From ANME-2 cluster archaeon (lineage in GTDB: Archaea; Halobacteriota; Methanosarcinia; Methanosarcinales; Methanocomedenaceae): a stretch of DNA of 5,725 nucleotides. Position 1 is the first letter of the stretch; each line of letters starts with the position of its first letter. Location of the stretch: positions 1 through 5,725 of the forward strand of contig JAMJFV010000127.1 of the NCBI GenBank assembly GCA_023544495.1, in the 5' to 3' direction. The translations under genes were made by a program, and so were the position numbers. Of this stretch, positions 4,149-5,725 are shown piece by piece. The notes under the pieces are model-generated. The model worked only from the letters and a program-made list of their open reading frames with translations. It was not told the origin of the DNA and did not search any database.

Positions 4149-5725
4149 ATGCGATTTGATAGATTTACCATCAAGGCACAGGATGTATTTGCCGATGCCC
4201 AGGACATCACACTGGAGAATAACCAGCAACAACTCGATGTCGAACATCTTTTGCTGGCTCTGATCAACCAGAAAGAAGGTCTCACGCTCCAGATACTTCA
4301 ACGGTTAGGAGCCAATGTACCTGGAATAATATCTCGCCTGGAAGCGGAGATTGGAAAACTCCCGAAAGTGGGTGGTGCAAGCCAGCTCTATATGTCCCAG
4401 CGTGTCAATAATGTGGTGGAAGCGGCCTTCGAAGAAATGAAAAAGCTCAAGGATGAATACCTGAGCACAGAACATCTGCTGCTGGCAATTGCTGATGAGA
4501 AAGGTGGGATATCGTCAAAGATCCTTAAAGAGAATGGTGCATCAAAAGACAATATCCTGAAATCCCTCAGGGAAGTCAGGGGTTCGTCCAGGGTCACGGA
4601 CCAGACCCCGGAAGATAAATACCAGGCACTGGAAAAGTACGGTCGCGACCTCACAGAAGAAGCAGCACAGGGTAAACTTGACCCTGTGATTGGGCGGGAT
4701 ATCGAGATCCGCAGAGTGATCCAGGTGCTCTCGAGGAGGACAAAGAACAACCCTGTGCTCATAGGCGAGCCCGGTGTGGGAAAAACTGCAATAGCCGAGG
4801 GGCTGGCCCTTCGTATTTTTGGGGGGGATGTACCCGACACCATCAGGGACAAGAAAGTTGTGGCTCTTGACATGGGTGCTCTTGTGGCAGGCACCAAGTT
4901 CAGGGGTGAGTTCGAGGAGCGCCTGAAAGCGGTAATCAAAGAAGTACAGGATTCTGAAGGGAAGGTAATTCTTTTCATCGATGAACTGCACACCCTCGTC
5001 GGAGCCGGAGCGGCCGAAGGGTCCATTGACGCCTCAAATCTCCTGAAACCAGCCCTGGCAAGAGGAGAGCTGCGGGCGATCGGTGCTACTACCCTGAACG
5101 AATACAGGAAGTACATTGAAAAGGATGCGGCTCTGGAACGCAGGTTCCAGACCGTTCTTGTGGATGAACCTACAGTGGATGAGACCATATCCATCCTGAG
5201 GGGTCTCATCGAGAAATATGAGGTGCATCACGGTGTCAGGATACAGGACTCGGCCCTTGTGGCAGCAGCCGTGCTGTCCCATCGCTATATCACGGACCGG
5301 TTTTTGCCTGATAAAGCCATTGACCTTATTGATGAAGCTGCATCAAAGCTCAGGATAGAGATCGACAGCATGCCTGCTGAACTGGATGATGCCGAACGGA
5401 AGATACGACAGCTTGAGATCGAGCGCCAGGCAGTGAAGAAGGAAAAGGATGACTATTCTAAGGAGCGCCTGGAGAAGATCGATAAGGAACTATCTGATCT
5501 GAAGGAACAGAGCAGTCAGATGAAAGCCCACTGGCAGCTTGAAAAGGAAACCATCCAGACCATACGGAAAATAAAAGGTGACATCGAGAAGGCCCGGATG
5601 GATTCCGAGAAGGCAGAACATGAAGGCAATCTGGAACGAGCCTCCGAACTCAGGTACGGTAAACTGCCGGAACTGCAAAAGCAACTGGAAGTTGAAAATA
5701 CTAAACTGGTAGAGCTCCAGAAGGA
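4149..5725 (+). CDS. clpB: ClpB/Hsp104-type protein disaggregase, N-terminal 525 residues (3' end outside the window)
   Basis: An AAA+ chaperone that uses ATP to thread proteins out of aggregates as a cytoplasmic hexamer, usually with DnaK/DnaJ. The order is the Clp N-domain (about 1-145, two repeats), a linker, the first nucleotide-binding domain, then the coiled-coil middle domain (from about 409). Walker A is GEPGVGKT at 206-213 (K212), Walker B ends in D278-E279, sensor 1 is in IGATT, and the arginine fingers are R331 and R332 in ALERRF. All fall at the same numbers as in E. coli ClpB, and Y503 in RYGKLPEL matches the middle-domain tyrosine. The middle domain separates it from ClpA and ClpC. 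The first pore loop reads GTKFRGEF, with F251 where E. coli has Y251. Typical length is about 860 residues, so some 330, including the second ATPase domain, lie beyond the edge. In archaea ClpB is patchy and generally thought to come from bacteria. Confidence 0.97.
   Translation, partial: MRFDRFTIKAQDVFADAQDITLENNQQQLDVEHLLLALINQKEGLTLQILQRLGANVPGIISRLEAEIGKLPKVGGASQLYMSQRVNNVVEAAFEEMKKLKDEYLSTEHLLLAIADEKGGISSKILKENGASKDNILKSLREVRGSSRVTDQTPEDKYQALEKYGRDLTEEAAQGKLDPVIGRDIEIRRVIQVLSRRTKNNPVLIGEPGVGKTAIAEGLALRIFGGDVPDTIRDKKVVALDMGALVAGTKFRGEFEERLKAVIKEVQDSEGKVILFIDELHTLVGAGAAEGSIDASNLLKPALARGELRAIGATTLNEYRKYIEKDAALERRFQTVLVDEPTVDETISILRGLIEKYEVHHGVRIQDSALVAAAVLSHRYITDRFLPDKAIDLIDEAASKLRIEIDSMPAELDDAERKIRQLEIERQAVKKEKDDYSKERLEKIDKELSDLKEQSSQMKAHWQLEKETIQTIRKIKGDIEKARMDSEKAEHEGNLERASELRYGKLPELQKQLEVENTKLVELQK

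Noticed and set aside
4388..5209. Open reading frame of 273 codons on the - strand
   Set aside because: It is antisense to conserved clpB domains, serine/arginine-rich with no family resemblance and no promoter; a shadow of clpB codon usage.
1..5725. CRISPR array, tRNA/rRNA genes, insertion sequence, or defence system
   Set aside because: No regular direct repeats with spacers, no RNA gene signatures, no transposase and no nuclease-type defence genes are visible; the window is filled by housekeeping and unknown genes.

Overview
The window reads as an ordinary stretch of a euryarchaeal chromosome, most likely from the Methanosarcinales/Methanomicrobia side (methanogen or ANME-like relative). 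The reasons are a family B DNA polymerase ending in a PCNA-binding-like tail, a DUF5788-like protein of a type I associate with Euryarchaeota, a short QueG-like double [4Fe-4S] protein, a TATA-type promoter and strong archaeal Shine-Dalgarno sites. The lineage is inferred from protein character only; no marker RNA is present.

All seven supported genes lie on the + strand. Region 1 (1-3273) is a tight row of five genes: the 3' end of a family B DNA polymerase (open at the left edge), a glyoxalase II-like metallo-beta-lactamase hydrolase 19 nt later, a 99-residue protein of unknown function 44 nt later, a DUF5788-like helical protein that overlaps it by 4 nt, and a QueG-like iron-sulfur protein 10 nt further on. 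The last three look like one co-transcribed unit, and the first two may be read with them. Region 2 (3274-4041) opens with a TATA-box promoter and holds one AIM24-family gene. Region 3 (4042-5725) is a 107-nt spacer followed by the first 525 codons of clpB, cut by the right edge in the middle (M) domain.

The genes do not form one obvious pathway. They cover DNA replication or repair (PolB), metallohydrolase and redox chemistry with unknown substrates, and protein quality control (ClpB disaggregase, with the poorly understood AIM24 protein next to it). I found no mobile element, CRISPR array, tRNA or rRNA, and no convincing new system. The points most worth a second look are the QueG-like protein in a lineage expected to lack queuosine, a 7-bp inverted repeat covering the ribosome binding site at 1657, the paired unknown genes at 1666-2447, and repeated ATGTGT motifs around the AIM24 promoter.
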